Of a stretch of DNA of 64,000 bases, positions 45,068 to 58,299 are shown piece after piece (position 1 is the stretch's first letter; each line of letters starts with the position of its first letter). The notes under the pieces are model-generated. The model was not told the origin of the DNA. It saw nothing but the letters and a program-made list of their open reading frames with translations, and did no database searches. The position numbers and the translations under genes are program-made. The stretch is from Phragmites australis (lineage: Eukaryota > Streptophyta > Magnoliopsida > Poales > Poaceae): positions 6,292,001 through 6,356,000 of the forward strand of contig NC_084940.1 of the NCBI RefSeq assembly GCF_958298935.1, in the 5' to 3' direction.

Positions 45068-48000
45068 ATGGCGTTCTCCTTCGCCTCGCCGCCGGCGTCG
45101 AATCCGTTCCAGACGCCGGCCCCGGCGGCGCCGAATCCGTTCCAGACTCCCGCTCCGGCGCAGGCGCCGTCCTTGTCGCCCTCACCGTTCCAGTTCAACT
45201 TACAGCAGCAGCAGCCGCCACAGCAGCAGGTGGCGCCGGCGGCACAACCGCAACCCCAGCAGCAGAAGCAGCAGCTGATGTTGTACACGATGGAGGGGAA
45301 GCCCGCGGGGTACAACACCAAGTGGGAGGAGCTGCACGCCGAGTCACAGAAGGCGCTGCTCCAGATCGAGTATTGTTTTCCTTCTGAGTCTTTCTCCCCC
45401 TCCCTTGTACCATTGTTTAGACGGGGACGTTCATTGTCGATTTGCGCCCACAAGTAGGTCTGCCCCCATCTGATTAGAAAAATAAGCCCTCCTTTTTCGT
45501 ATTTTTTCTTGTGAAATGTTCATTTAGCCTCTCGTGGTCTTTGCGAGTGAAAGGAGTGCTTTTTTTGGACTTGTGATTTGAATTAAAAGTTTTGGGGGAT
45601 ATCATAGCAAAAATTGTTCTTTTACTAGTATTGAGGGACCGAGGGTGTCTATCTCTGTCTGTTTTTAGCGTCCACTGTTGTGAACTTTTGGTTTTGGGCG
45701 GAAGGATATATCTTTTGGTCTGATTTGCCATTTGGGGTGGGCTTCTGTCTCATTTGATCCTAGGGTTCTTAGCCTTATATGGATGAAGCCTTAAAAGAGT
45801 GCACTTTCTGTGTTTTCCAATTTTCGTAGCCTATTAGGGCGCCCATGGGGTTTGTTGGAGCAGTTGATGTTTGAATTATTTTCTATATAAGGTTTGCTAA
45901 AGAATGTGGTTTTGCAGGGACAAGATACGGGAGTATAGAGATGAGAGTGAGAGGTTGGATCAATGCAGTCGCCTTTATGACTCCTCGATCTCAAATATCA
46001 ATTTTGAGCTTGATGCGAGTCGCATTGCTCAGGTTTGGATATTTTATCACAATCTCTCCAGATTTTTCTTAGTATGTAGTGCCTGATTGATTGTTTTGTC
46101 ATGCTCCACAAACAAAGCATTATTGTAGTATTAGCTGATAACCTGATACTTGATGTTGCCAGTACACAGTCTGAAAGACCAGAAAATGTTCAGAAGCTGT
46201 CATATGGATTGCAAAGAGCTGAGAGTCACTTGTAGATGCTGTCATATGCATTGCAAACAGCTGAGAGTCACTTGTATATCTTTTAAGTATTTGATATGTT
46301 AGGCCATAAGTACTGTGCCTGCTCACCTTGAACAATTGCAGAATTCTATCTCTGTCATCCCCATTTTTTTCTTGATTAGGCTAACCTTTTCTAGTTTCAA
46401 CTACTATTTGATATATTATATGAATATATTAGATATAACCTTGGTCCTACTAAGAAGTAGTCTAGATGCTGTCATGTGTCATGGTTTAGTGATGTCCTGA
46501 ATGAGAACAGATTAACACAATATGTTGCAACTGAACTCCCGCTTGTAACAAGAGACGCTTCATCATTTGGCAAGGACAGTTTTTGTCCATATGGTGTAGT
46601 AATAAATCTAATCAGATTAGTGAAAACTTTGAATTTTGTACCAACTTGAATGTTGACATGCTAATTTAATGGAAAATGACAGTATGTTTTGCACTTTTGC
46701 TATATGGAAAATGGCAGTATGCTTTGCTATATGGAAAATAATGTTTCACGGAAAATGGCAGTATGCTTTTCTACATGGAAAATAATGTTTGTTGGATAGC
46801 CAGAAATTGATATATCAATGCTGAATATCTTTCTTTTGTATTTTGTTGTAGTGTCGTAGTGGTAGCCTGGTAGGTGTTCGCTCTAGCAGGAGCTTGGATT
46901 CATGAGTAAATATTTATGTATGCTCTAGCAGGAGCTTGGAGGCACCACCACTGTGATGGAGAGGGAGAAGGTTTCCATTCAAGAGTTAATGACTGTTGTC
47001 AATGAAATGATGTGGAACACTGAATTTGCTATTCGGTCATATATGATGTTGAGGCCAAGATTCAGCCGTCCAGGTGCTGGAGCTGCAAATGGTGGTTCTT
47101 CGAACCCTGCTGGAAATCCATCCAATCAGCCAGTGTCAGTGGCACCGACCATTGATTTCTACAGTGGGGTCCCAAAGCGCCCTTCCCTATTTATGCAGCA
47201 AACTGTCACTAGGTTTGAGTGTTATCTTGCGGAGTGCTGCAAGTGGATCGGTGAGCTAGAGCAGCTGTTTCAAATGGAGAATAATAAAAGATCGTCAGAT
47301 TCTTTGGAATCTCTTCCAAAAGTTATGTCAAATGTGCATGACTACTTCATCTATGTTGCTTCTAAGGTAATAGCTTACTCAAATAAAGGTTCACAAAAAA
47401 TATTCAGGTTTACTTATTTTGAAAGTTACTTTTATGTTGTGCCAGTATCAAACAATTGTTGTCTACTTTCAATGAGTCAAATGTAAAGCTCTAAACTGAT
47501 CGAACATTTAAGCAACAGCAATATGCTGTGTAGTGTGGACAAAATGAGAGGCCATTTATTTAGTTATCATTTACTAGGTTTAGTATTGCCTTGATACTAA
47601 TGGGTTTTCTTGTATTCCTATTTTTTTTTCAGGTGGAAAATCTTCATCAATATGTTGGGTCAATGAAAACTGAATATCTCAATGAACAACGTCGTATGGG
47701 TATTGGGAATGATCCATTTCTAGAGGCAAACAGAAGAGAAGCAGCTAAACAAGAAGCGGCTGCCAGAAGGGTCCATCCAACTTTGCATTTGCCTGCTCCT
47801 GCACAGCCTACAACACAAATTGCTGCACCAGCAACAAGCCAACCGCAGCAATCTTTCCCTTCTGGCACGGCTTCGTCAAGTGCTTTTTCAGCTTTTGGCA
47901 CTCCAGCTTCCGCTCCATCGTCTTCTAGCCTCTTTTCAACTCCAACTACTCCAGCTCCATCAGGCAACCTTTTTGGTACAGCTGGATCGGCTCAGTTGAC

Positions 48001-48587
48001 CACACCATTTGGGACAGCTTCCACTCCAACACTTGGATCAACACCAGCTCCATCTGGATTTGGGACCAGCAATATATCTTTTGCTTCACCGTCTACATTG
48101 GGTGGAACACCACTATTTTCTACACCATTTGGAGGTACACTTACTTTCTCGCTATACGTGCTGTCAGCTATATGTTAGAAAATTACATACTATTTTAGTA
48201 TTTTACCTGAAGCACTTTGGAGGTTCACATACTTCCTCGGTGCTATAGCTCAACCATATGTCCGTATTAGCATTGATGCGCTGTCATGTACGTTGCTCAT
48301 TGCTCTTTCCTCCCTGAGAATTAGCTCAATGTTCCCTATAAATGACTAAACATGAGGGTAAAATGCACATCTTCACACATTTGTGTACTTTCAGGTGGAG
48401 CTACAGCTTCGGGTTCCAGCTTCGGAGGTGCATCGGTGAGTAAAGTTCCATCAGTTTATGTATTATTTTTTCAGTTAGTTGTGCTTAGCAGAAATACAAC
48501 TTTGTGAAGCTTCCCTTTTCACCTTACACTGTTTTACCCATTTTCATGGTGCAGAAGGGGAGGTCCAAGCCACGGGGACGACGCTAG
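45068..48587 (+). CDS. NUP58: Nucleoporin NUP58/NUP45-like, six exons
   Basis: Exons 45068-45369, 45918-46032, 46932-47366, 47633-48134, 48395-48435 and 48555-48587 join in frame with GT-AG borders to give 475 residues. The N-terminal part has degenerate SNPFQTPAPA repeats followed by a Gln/Pro-rich stretch. The central part (about 85-290) is helical and coiled-coil-like (KWEELHAESQKALLQIEDKI; YRDESERLDQCSRLYD; LEQLFQMENNK; ENLHQYVGSMKTEYLNEQRR). The C-terminal part carries FG-type repeats (TTPFGTAS, SGFGTS, STPFGG, GSSFGG) and ends in a basic KGRSKPRGRR tail. This is the plant NUP58 layout. NUP58 works with NUP62 and NUP54 in the central channel of the nuclear pore, where FG repeats bind transport receptors. 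ATG at 45068 is the first ATG in this frame. No TATA box is obvious upstream. Confidence 0.93.
46196..46278 (+). repeat. Tandem duplication in NUP58 intron 2, period 42
   Basis: Two 41-base copies (46196-46236, 46238-46278), each with GCTGTCATATG and CAGCTGAGAGTCACTTGTA-like sequence, differing at a few bases. Confidence 0.85.
46669..46795 (+). repeat. Short tandem repeats in NUP58 intron 2 (ATGGAAAATGGCAGTATGCTT)
   Basis: Three to four copies of GGAAAATGGCAGTATGCTTT with related half-units (ATGGAAAATAATGTTT) in a row. Confidence 0.8.
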
Positions 48588-50681
48588 ATATAACCAAATC
48601 AGTGTGACATGCGGGTGCTCTTCTTTCTCCTTTTGACCCAGTTCCCTCTTCCTCTGTGTTATGCAAAACTTGTAATTAATTTCCCAACAATTCTAGTGGA
48701 GTTTTGAGTAATTATCTTGTCGCTTGCTTGCTATCGGATTGATTTTATCGGATACTACTACTTGTTAATTGTTATAATTCTTAGTGCCTGTGGCCCTTCG
48801 CAGTCTTGTCAGAATACTGAGGTAACTTCAAAATTCCTATATATAGAGGAAAAGGCTGAAACCTACAACTAGTTAGTTTTGCAGTGATTTCTAGTAATTT
48901 GATGTTCTTATGCTCATGCCTTGATTTTTAAGCACACCTTAATTTTATGGTAACCTAGGAAGTAAATACTTTTGGATTCTTCATTTATTGAACTGTTGAG
49001 TGATGAAAAATATACGTGATTCTTATTCACCTTAGAGTAGACTGGTCTGAATTTGAAAAACTTGGACACTAAAAATCTAAGATCAACTATAGTTATAGCA
49101 AAACATCATGCAATAACTATCAAGTTCTGATGGAATCTTTCATGTGATTGTACAAAAAGTATGTGCCAGAGTCTGTAGATGTCATGCTATGCATTGCAGC
49201 AGCTTTGAATTTCATCGTTCTGGTCCAAGAAATGGTGCGACTTTTTGTTGTTTAGACTGTGACATGGTTTTGAAGTTTGCAATAGTGGGGAACCTTGCAC
49301 GATACTAAACTAGTTTCAACATCATCCATAGATGCATCTAACGTTTTAGACTTTGTTGCTTTCAGCTATTGTCTGCATCACCAGCCAAATGCGTATTGCA
49401 CCTTGATGCTGTCAGATAGTGTTGAACAAATTTAGATTTGAACCTGCCATGTGGAAGGTCAGTTCCTCCATGTAAGTTCTGGGCAATTTCATCCCAGGAA
49501 CATTCTTACTGCATCAAATATGATATCCACCTGTACCAGGTTCTCACAATTCTTTTATTTAGATTGCCTCATACTGTCACACATAACTTAGACAGTAGTT
49601 CATCTGTTAGAGCACGTTTCTGTTCGTCATCAGATAGTGATGGTTCCTGGTTCCTTCCTAGTTTTTGTCCTTCAACAAGAGGGCCACAATGTTACCCTTT
49701 TCCCTGCCTCTGCATATGATTAGTATCCTTTGCCTCTGAAACGTAAGTGCTTACGACAGCCCAGACATCATTTCCCAAAAAATAATCAATCTTTTGTTTT
49801 CATATGGAGCCAATTACTTAGCGGTTGACATTTTGCTGATGTCATTGTTGCCTGGTGCTGGTGGTGGTTAGGGGTCGGGGAGTCCAGTCCAGTGTAGACG
49901 TCAATGGACCCACTTGTCTGCGTGCAAAAATTTTAGAGGCTCAGCGCAGTTCGTTGAGTTTTCTAGCACTGACGTGTATTTGACCAGCTTTATTTTACTA
50001 CACAGAATGTTTCTGCCTGTCAATTTTTCTGCTATTCTACTGAATATGACTATTTTTACTGTCTCAATTTCCGAGACATTACTTGTTTAAGTGAGTTCCT
50101 TGTGTTCCTGATAAGAATCTTTGAAGCAAGTTGTTTATCTTTAAAATGTATTGACTTGGTTACCAGTAGACAATAGCCCCATGATGATTCTGGACATGTG
50201 TGAATGAAATGCTCTCCGTTTCCTGATCCGGATCTTTAACTTGGTTTTTTTATCTTCAAATCACTTGCTGAGCCACTGTTCCATCTGAAATTCTCACTCG
50301 AGGATCTGATCACTGGTGTGATTTCGTTAGTGAGTTTTGACGTGTCTGACACAGCTGGAACAATGGAAGCTGCAACGAAGCAACTCAGTAGCGTTCAGAC
50401 TACTGTTGTCGGCGTCCCCAGAGCTGATGATGAACCGAGTCGTTTTCATGGCTTGGTGCTGGACACTCTGGAGGACGTCTATTTCGTCTCGTTGCGTTTG
50501 AGTTCGGAGGGTTGAGGATTGGTGTTGTTTCTCTCTCACACTTTTCCAGGGCAGCGGCGGTGCTGTTTACAACGACCAGCAGCTGCGAATGTTCTGTGAC
50601 CGTTCGCCAGTCACTTTTGGTGGATAAATTGTGATGGAATATATATTTGTTTTTTCCGTTTTGCATTTTTCAAGGTATTTC
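48588..50681. other. 3' flank of NUP58 and gene-free stretch
   Basis: No recognisable gene. Short open frames (for example 50318-50515) lack domains and conserved context. Confidence 0.4.
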
Positions 50682-51032
50682 TTAGGTCAACTCCAATAGA
50701 AATAGTATATGTATTTTTTCTTCTTGTTACAGTAAAATACCTCTCTATCCACACCGTATCCCTCTTCAATAGAATCTCTAAATGTACTTTTTCGTAGCTA
50801 CAGTAATGCGGTCGGGATGGAGGAGCCGGCAAATTTGCTATCTACTGTAGCATGTCTCATCACTGTGCATTAAGTATGCACGTGGGTTTGGGGGGCAGTA
50901 GAGTAATGAAAGGTAGGAAATATGATGTCTGTTGGAGATTAAAAAAATAAAAGATGCTGCAAAAGTGTTAGAGAATACTATAATAATATTATAGGATGTG
51001 GATTTTTAGAATTTCTGTTGAAGATGACCTTA
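50682..51032. mobile_element. Tourist-like (PIF/Harbinger-type) MITE
   Basis: Element 50685-51029 (345 bp) starts GGTCAACTCCAATAGAAATA and its other end read in reverse is GGTCATCTTCAACAGAAATT. Both ends are flanked by TTA (50682-50684 and 51030-51032), the target duplication expected for PIF/Harbinger elements. No coding capacity. Confidence 0.75.
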
Positions 51033-51473
51033 CACATTCTTCTTGATCATTTCTTTTTTTTTTAAGAATGCACACGTGTGAAGTATAAACACATCCATCA
51101 TAGCCTTTTAGGAGGGGTGAAGCTAACATTCTAAAACACTGAACGTTGATGCACTACCATTTAAATTTGCAATGCTACTTTTTACGAACATGTGATTTGA
51201 AATGGGAATGATCAGAGGCGTGCATCTGAAACCAAAAGAGCAAGGATAGTAATTTGTAGTGAAAATGGCGACGTGAAGCAATAGATTCTTCAAAAAGATC
51301 GTACTGGTAGAAATTGCAAATTGGGTACATTTCACAGAATCAATCCGAATGGGTGTATTTTCCGCTCCAAAATGCCCAACCAATTAATAAAGTATCCCAA
51401 TTTTAAAGGGAAAAGAAACATAAAAAATCTCCAAAATTCAGGGGGCCTCCAACCCTCCACGGGTCCACGCGCC

Positions 51474-51480
51474 TATAAAG
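51474..51480 (+). promoter_or_regulatory. TATA box of the thylakoidal processing peptidase gene
   Basis: TATAAAG in a GC-rich setting, followed by CT-rich sequence. It predicts a leader of about 300 bases before the ATG at 51809. Confidence 0.6.
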
Positions 51481-51808
51481 CGCACCTCTCTCGTCGCCCT
51501 CCCACTTTGTCTCCCAAATTCGCCCTCACCTCGCCGCCTCCTCCCTTGACTGCCAACGTTGACCTCGACTCCGGCGAGGTCTACTCGCCGGAGACCCCAC
51601 CTCGACCTCCCCCACGCAAGCTCCCACCCTACTACACCCCCGAGCTCGCGTCTTAGCCAGCACGCCGCCCCCGCACCTCCCGCCCCGCTCGAGCCTCGGC
51701 CGACTGGCCTGCTGCTTCTAACTCGCCCGTGCCCCGCTCTCCGCTTTCTTCCCCGACAACCCAATCCACCTCCTCTCGGCATTCCTACGGCTCCTCTACC
51801 TGCTCACC

Positions 51809-53729
51809 ATGGCGATCCGCATCACGGTGTCCTACTCCGGCTACGTGGCGCAGAACCTCGCCGCGTCGTTCGGCCTCCGCAGCTCCTCCGCCTCGGCCAG
51901 CGGCTACCGCCTCCTCCACGACGGCGCCTGGCGTCCCTTCTGCATCTTCACCTCTACCCGCCAGCCCGAGCTGCACCGTAGCGGCAACGGCAACGACCGC
52001 CATAACGGCGGCGACCACAACCGCCCGAGCCCCCAGGGCCTCGCCGCCACAGGCCACTCGCTGCTGCTCACGCGGGCGTGCTTGTTGTCCAAGTCGCCGC
52101 CGCCGTCTCTCGCCGTGGGTTTGCTTTCGCTGCTCGTTCAGGGGGCGGGGCCCAAGGCTGGGATCACCGGGGCGGCGTCGACTCTGGCAGGCTCGTCGTC
52201 GATTTCCCTCGGGTTCAACTCCACGTCCTTCCTCCCGTTCCTGCAGTCCGCGAAGTGGCTCCCCTGTAGCGACCTTGCCACCTCGTCGTCTTCGGCGCCC
52301 TCTTCCCCTCCCCGCGCGCCGGTGCCTTCAGCTCCTTCCAAGAAGGCGTTGATAGGTTCTGCGGGAATCGTGAGGAACAGCGGTGCTAGTGCAGCGATGA
52401 GCAGGAGCAACTGGTTGTCGAGGTGGGTGAACTCCTGCTCCGATGACGCCAAGACGGTGTTTGCGGCTGTGACCGTGCCACTCCTCTACGGCTCGTCCCT
52501 GGCCGAGCCGAAGTCCATCCCGTCCAAGTCCATGTACCCGACCTTCGATGTTGGTGATCGAATTCTCGCCGAGAAGGTATAGCTTTGTCTGATGAATAGC
52601 TTGGTATCTTAGTGATGTGCCGTCTCATTTATGTGTTTGCTGATGTCGTTGTGATCTGCAGGTCTCGTACATATTCCGGGAACCGGAAATCTTGGACATT
52701 GTGATCTTCCATGCGCCCCCAGCTCTTCAGGTGCGATTTCTGGCCTCTCTAGTTTGTGTGTTTCATACTTAATACAGGTGAATGTGATGTCTGAGTTGCA
52801 CTATTTTCATGCAGGCTTACGGCTACAGCTCGGGTGATGTGTTCATCAAGAGAGTTGTGGCCAAAGGTGGAGACTATGTCGAAGTAAGCTTTTATCCCAA
52901 TGGTAGTGCCTTCTGTTTATTTCTTGGTGTTATTATCCTGCAAAGGTTTGATTTTTTTGCTTGAGTTAACCATTGATACTCTTGGTTATTTGATAGGTGT
53001 GTGATGGAAATCTATTGATAAATGGAGTAGTACAGGATGAGGATTTTGTGTTGGAGCCTCACAACTACGAGTTGGGACCGGTGGTATGTCCTATGCTCTA
53101 CCTTCCGCTAGGAACTGTGTCTGTTGTGATTCTGCTTTCATATGTTGTTTAATTGTTTTGGTGCCTAGATTAGGCATATTGTGATCGAAATACTTGGTTT
53201 GGCTAACCTAAGTGATCGAAATGCAAAATTCGAAAGTATAGATTGCGCATGGTACAGAGGTATCAATCGGCTGCATTTTCAGTGTCCCACTGATCATTAG
53301 TTGAATTGTCCAATACTCTACTCGTAGCATAGTTTTATGGAGTATTGTGTTACCTTAGGCATACTGATTAGCATTTCATTAAGCATCATGAATTCATGGT
53401 TCATCATGTGGTGTCAGAGTCCTAACCCTTCCGATTTCTGTTGATTATTGCTGCAGCTTGTACCGGAAGGTCATGTGTTTGTGCTGGGAGACAACCGTAA
53501 CAACAGTTTTGATTCCCATAACTGGTATGTTGCAACCAAACATGATCTGTTACTCTAGCTTTCACTTGATAGAACATAGGCCTGATTTGTTCGAACGTCT
53601 CGCCATTGCAGGGGGCCACTTCCAGTAAGGAACATTGTTGGGAGATCTGTTCTCCGGTATTGGCCACCATCGAAGATAACCGATACAATATACGAGCCTG
53701 ATGCAGCGCGCTACGCTGTGCCATCCTGA
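51809..53729 (+). CDS. TPP: Chloroplast thylakoidal processing peptidase (type I signal peptidase), six exons
   Basis: Exons 51809-52576, 52662-52730, 52815-52883, 52997-53083, 53457-53524 and 53612-53729 join in frame to 392 residues. Residues 1 to about 200 are a long Ser/Ala-rich plastid-targeting and lumenal-type leader starting [16 protein letters not shown], as in plant TPP1/TPP2. A hydrophobic segment (about 215-232) precedes the catalytic domain. Box B is [14 protein letters not shown] with the nucleophile Ser241; box D is [14 protein letters not shown] with the general base Lys291; box E is [20 protein letters not shown]. The enzyme removes thylakoid-transfer signals from proteins imported into the lumen. 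The length and N-terminus match the TPP type rather than the shorter Plsp1 type. All catalytic residues are present. Confidence 0.95.
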
Positions 53730-55600
53730 TACGTAGTTGCTCCAGCAATGCTGGATTGCCAATGTGTAGTACTGTAATGCCCTTTCGTGGAGCTCCATGG
53801 ATGAGCTGAGCTCCAGTTCCCTTTTTTTTTGACATACTGTTGTTTCCGTAAGTGTTGCCTGTAAATTCACTTTGACTGACGATTTGTTTTCCCTTGTTTA
53901 AAGCACGAAAAGTGTAGTGCCTTGCAACTTGCAAGCCAAAACGATCACTCGTATATGTAGGCTGTACAGAGCAACTGCTGAAGGAGCATCCGGGTTCTGC
54001 AATTTTGCTCTGCGGAGTTGGAAATTTTGTTGAGCTTCCGTCTCGATGTTATGTTGTAAATAAATAAAACAATTAAAAAGAATCTACGGTTCTTATGGTC
54101 AGCTTTGTGGCTTGCTGGGACGATTGCAAGTTCAGATCCAACGTTGTGGAGCTCCAATTTCATGTGAAACGTGATCTGTTTGTATCCCGTGATTTTCGCA
54201 TCTGTACAATCAGCATGCTTGCTTTTTTTTTTTTTGAAAGAGAGTGCAGTATGCTTGTTAACCGGCAGCGTTGTGCGAGTTGCGGCTTATTATGATATTG
54301 CCTTGTTGGGCCGGAGCTCTAAAAACCGTGAGAGCCTGAGGATCAATTCTAGGGAGCTTTTTATATTTTTATATTTTGATATTATTTTTTGTAAAACTAA
54401 ACGTCCGTTTGAATAAATTGTAAAAAATAGGTTATTGTCGTCCATTAGAAAAGCCAACGAGAAAATACTGTGTTCCATTGCTCTCAAGATTCAAAACAAT
54501 ATAAAAATGATTATGAAAAATTCTGATTAAAATTGGTGGTCTATATGATACTATGTATCTGTCAAATAAATTTCAGACTATGTACAATAAAATTTATTTT
54601 TTTCTCATAAATTTCAAAAAAATTCAGACTGTACAATAAAATTTATCTTTTTAGTTTTTAACTGTATAGATCATAATTTCGGCTAATTTGTTTTAGAACT
54701 AGATTATAGTATCCTCTACGACATATTTTTTTATCAAAAATTCCACCACCATTTTGATATTGTTTTGACAATTCCAGGCCTCGGGACCTTGGCATTGCCG
54801 TAGATTTGCTGAAGCGCACGAAGAAATTGGTGATTTTTTAAAGTACTATTATTTTATTGAAAAAATACAAAAATCAAAACAGGAAATTTACAAAAATAGG
54901 TGCTACTTTGCAACCAATTGCTGAGTAGTCACTTATTAGCAATCGGAGTGCTTGCATCTCATTTGACACACGTGGAGGTATGTCGGCACTCCAATAGCCG
55001 ACAAGTTTTGTGCCCACAACCGATATTTAAAGAAAAAATCATAACTTTTTCATATTATCTCGAATGGAGATGATCTTTACATGAAAGTTATACCCATCAA
55101 CGATATATATAATTTTACAGTTGAACACTTTTCCATTTGAAACTGTTTAGATACCCCAAAAGTGGCTAGAAATTCTAGATCGCTATGTAGGAGTCAGTTG
55201 GTCAGGTATTGCTCGGCTAGCCTAAGACTACACATGGCTTAGTCTATGACAAGACTGGCGCACCTTGAAGATCGCTCTGTAAGTTCTCTTGCTCGATCGT
55301 AAGCCCGAGTTCACACTCGGCCACCGCTTCCTACCTGCGCTAGTCATTGGTGTCCTCGATGGTCGTGGTCACGGGCTCAGAGCAAGTTGGAGGTTCGGTC
55401 AATTTAGTGACTCTACAACCACAACAACGACACAAGTCCATCAAGGAAATGAAACAACTTCATTCAAAGTATGGTACAAGCCTAAAATAATATGATAATT
55501 ACTCTTTGATGGTCTCAACCCGGAAGAGAGACCCTACATACTCCACCTCCCCCTAACACTCCGCCTGTAGCTTCGCCTCGGCTTCGGGACCGACGATCAC
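53730..55600. other. 3' flank and gene-free stretch
   Basis: AT-rich after the peptidase gene. The segment near 55020-55130 (TCATAACTTTTTCATAT followed by GGAGATGATCTTTACATGAA) is a phrase recurrent in grass transposons, so part of this is probably transposon-derived. Confidence 0.4.
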
Positions 55601-56267
55601 GACCCCTTCCCAGATGTCCTAGAGGTTGAAGTTGGGGTCACGACTATGGTAGCATTTGAGCATGTATACGTCATGTATTTTGCCGCCTTTGCCACGTCCT
55701 CCGCTGCCCACGTCGCCAGGATGCCCGTGAGCTTGGTGAACTTCTCCGCCAAGACATGGATGGCGCAGGCCCAACCCGACTCTCCTCAGAGGCCCCCGCA
55801 TCGCCATGAAGGAATTTCGTAGAAAGTCGTGTGTTGTCCGCTCATCCTCTGTTAGCTTAGAATGTCGAACGATGAGCGTGGCCTTCTCCCGTTGAAACGT
55901 GGCATTCTCTCGCTGAAGCGAGTGTCTCATCTCCTTTTTCTTCAGCCACCAGCATCTCTAGATCGGCGCATCTGTTGTCTATCGCCTCTTTCTTAGTGAT
56001 CAGCTTGCTGATAGAAGCGGGGAGGTTGGTGACCAAGGAAAGTAGGTTGGAGGTAGGAGCAGGACCTACAATAGGCTTTGCATACACGGGGGTCATGACC
56101 AGTACTTTTGGCGTTGGGGCCACTGCGGGCTCAAGGGCTAGAATATCCAACCGAGGCGCCAGGGGAGGGGTCACGACCATGGTAGAAGACCTGTAGTGAC
56201 AACAAATTGTGGAGTCAAGAAATGACTCGAAGTACCTACGTCTAGCAGGAAGGCTTATCGCGTGGTT

Positions 56268-56279
56268 GGGGGGGGGGGG
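56268..56279 (+). repeat. Homopolymer G tract (12 G)
   Basis: Uninterrupted run of G within the gag-like remnant. Confidence 0.9.
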
Positions 56280-57345
56280 TGAGCACAACTCTCGATCTCG
56301 CTAAGACATTGAGTTGACTATGCGAGGAGGATGTCATGTCTACCATCGAGCCGAGAGCGGTCGGTGTCCCAAGGGCGCGCTTGGGTGCCTTTGCAGAAGC
56401 TGAATCCTCTGCTAAAATCTTCTCCGCTTGCTTGGAGGCTTGGTGTGCAGTTTGGTCACCCCCAACTAGCTTAGGGTGAGACTAGTCGCTCACCTGCAGG
56501 CTGGCGCCACTTTCAAGACCTCTGTCCGAGGTCGATGATGGACTGCAAGCAGTCTGGTTGCTCTTGTCTAACTCAGGGTGAGACTGATCGTTTCTCTGCT
56601 GACCATCACTGCTCATAGAATCTCCACCCGTGATCGGTGTTCGACCCGGGGCAAGCTGGCCATCTTCGAGACCAGATGGTTCAGAGGTGCGACCAAATGG
56701 ATTAGAAGGAGGCGGAGCCATGCTCTGCTGGGCGCCTTATCGGATGCCTCCAGAACCTCGTCAATGATTATGTGCAGAATGTCGACCTCAGGGAGGCCCT
56801 GCAATGGTGCAAATCGTGAAAATCTAACTCCTGAAAAGGCCTAGGGCATGGATTTTGGAAATACCAAACTTACCCTCCTATTGCGCTCTCTCCTATAGGG
56901 TGATATTGCACAGCGGGAGCACACCAACTAAGGACTGTCTTTCCTCAGGGAGGCCGACATTAGGATTCAGATTCGCGAATCGACAACATCATCAGTGAGA
57001 TCTGAATAATAGAAGAGACATGAGAGGCTCTGCACCCATACAAAAGGGCGACACCAAGGAAGCAGCGTGGGGTTACCTGTGCCACTCTCCTGGGTGACAT
57101 CACTCGGACCAGAGTACAGAAACACTGGATGTGCTCGCCTCAGGAGGGGGCACAACCGGTGCTTAATGAAGTCTTGAACAATGTCCGACCCCGTCAGCCC
57201 GACTTCTCGAAGATAGCCAACCAGCTGGGCTAGGGTCACTAGCTCCAGGGTAGTTACAAGCGAATTCCCCCAGTTATCAAAGGTTGTCCAAGGAACTGTC
57301 GGCCATGAGGTAGAACCAATCCTCCCTCTAGCCCGACCACAACAA

Positions 57346-57741
57346 CTTGAGGCCAGGCCCGTCCACTAGCAAGGGCAGGGTGGGCACTCGCACAGGGCCC
57401 CCAAATAAATAATTGGGGTCTCCAATTTCTAATTAACTTGCTTAAGTATATATTTAATCAGAGATAAAAATAAAAGCCACTCTAATCAGATTGTTTCGTT
57501 GCTTTCCATTGCCTATACGAGTCTGGATTAACTATGGTTTGGTTCATAAATTTCTAATATTACTGGTTACTGCTATTCTTTCTTGTATTTGTGCATTTGA
57601 ATGTTGTTTTCATTTTCTTCGATCATTCCATATCTTATGAAAGTAGGGATAGAAAATTTGAATCTGGAGGCTAAATTGAGAGCCTGATTCAGAAGTTTAG
57701 CACAGGGCCCCCAATTTCTGCGGGACGGCCCTGCTTGAGGC
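57346..57741. mobile_element. hAT MITE (380 bp) inserted in the gag-like remnant
   Basis: Element 57354-57733 starts CAGGCCCGTCC and ends GGACGGCCCTG. Subterminal GCACAGGGCCCCCAA blocks occur at both ends in the same direction. A perfect 8-base duplication CTTGAGGC flanks it (57346-57353, 57734-57741). Same family as 63412-63933. Confidence 0.92.
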
Positions 57742-58299
57742 TCACCTCAATGTAGGAGCCCGTGGTGCCGTCGCGAAGATGGAACCCGTAGCTTTCAGTG
57801 GGCGGCCCTGTCACTGACCAACAAGTGTAGAAGAGCCGAAAGAGGTCGAGACATGGCTCGATCCTGACAAAGTTCTCACATAGATGAGCAAAGATGCTCA
57901 GCATGAGAATGGAGTTGTGGTTGAGATGGAGGTGATAGATGTCATAGAAGGAGATGACTGTGATGAAGAACTCGAAGAAGGGCGGCATGAGGCCCACCAA
58001 GTAGAATGAGATGAACATCAAGATCTCCCTGGAGCGTTACGCCGAGTAAAGGCGCGGATGAGCATACCGACGTTGTACATCGTCTTTAGCCTCACCCTGT
58101 TGCACTTGGATCTGGGGAAGGCGGGCTCTCTACTGGTGTGTTCCATCGGATGAAATGGAAGATGTGGCGAGGGAAAGAATGGAGACGGAGATGAAGGACT
58201 CTGAGTGTGAAGACTTAGAGGCTAAGGGAGATGACGAAAGGAACCATGGGTACTTCAATTTAAAGGGTCAATGTTATATCTCAGCTGGCAGTTAGGTAT

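Larger units (their letters stand above)
55600..58080 (-). pseudogene. Gag-like protein of a gypsy-type element (PF04195-like), decayed
   Basis: Read right to left. 57689-58021 gives MMFISFYLVGLMPPFFEFF, then LHLNHNSILMLSIFAHLCEN, the conserved block of the 'putative gypsy type transposon' domain. Further left, 56967-57239 gives GLTGSDIVQDFIKHRLCPLL. A Ser/Pro-rich spacer follows (56482-56721), and then coiled-coil pieces (55857-56288; 55619-55930 with LQRENATFQREKATLIVRH). Frames shift and stops occur throughout. A hAT MITE at 57354-57733 interrupts it. No reverse transcriptase is nearby, so this is a fragment or a non-autonomous element. Confidence 0.7.

Noticed and set aside
51438..52452. 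Several open frames on both strands over the first exon of the peptidase gene
   Set aside because: Shadows of the GC-rich first exon; the frame from 51809 contains the whole signal peptidase with correct exon joins.
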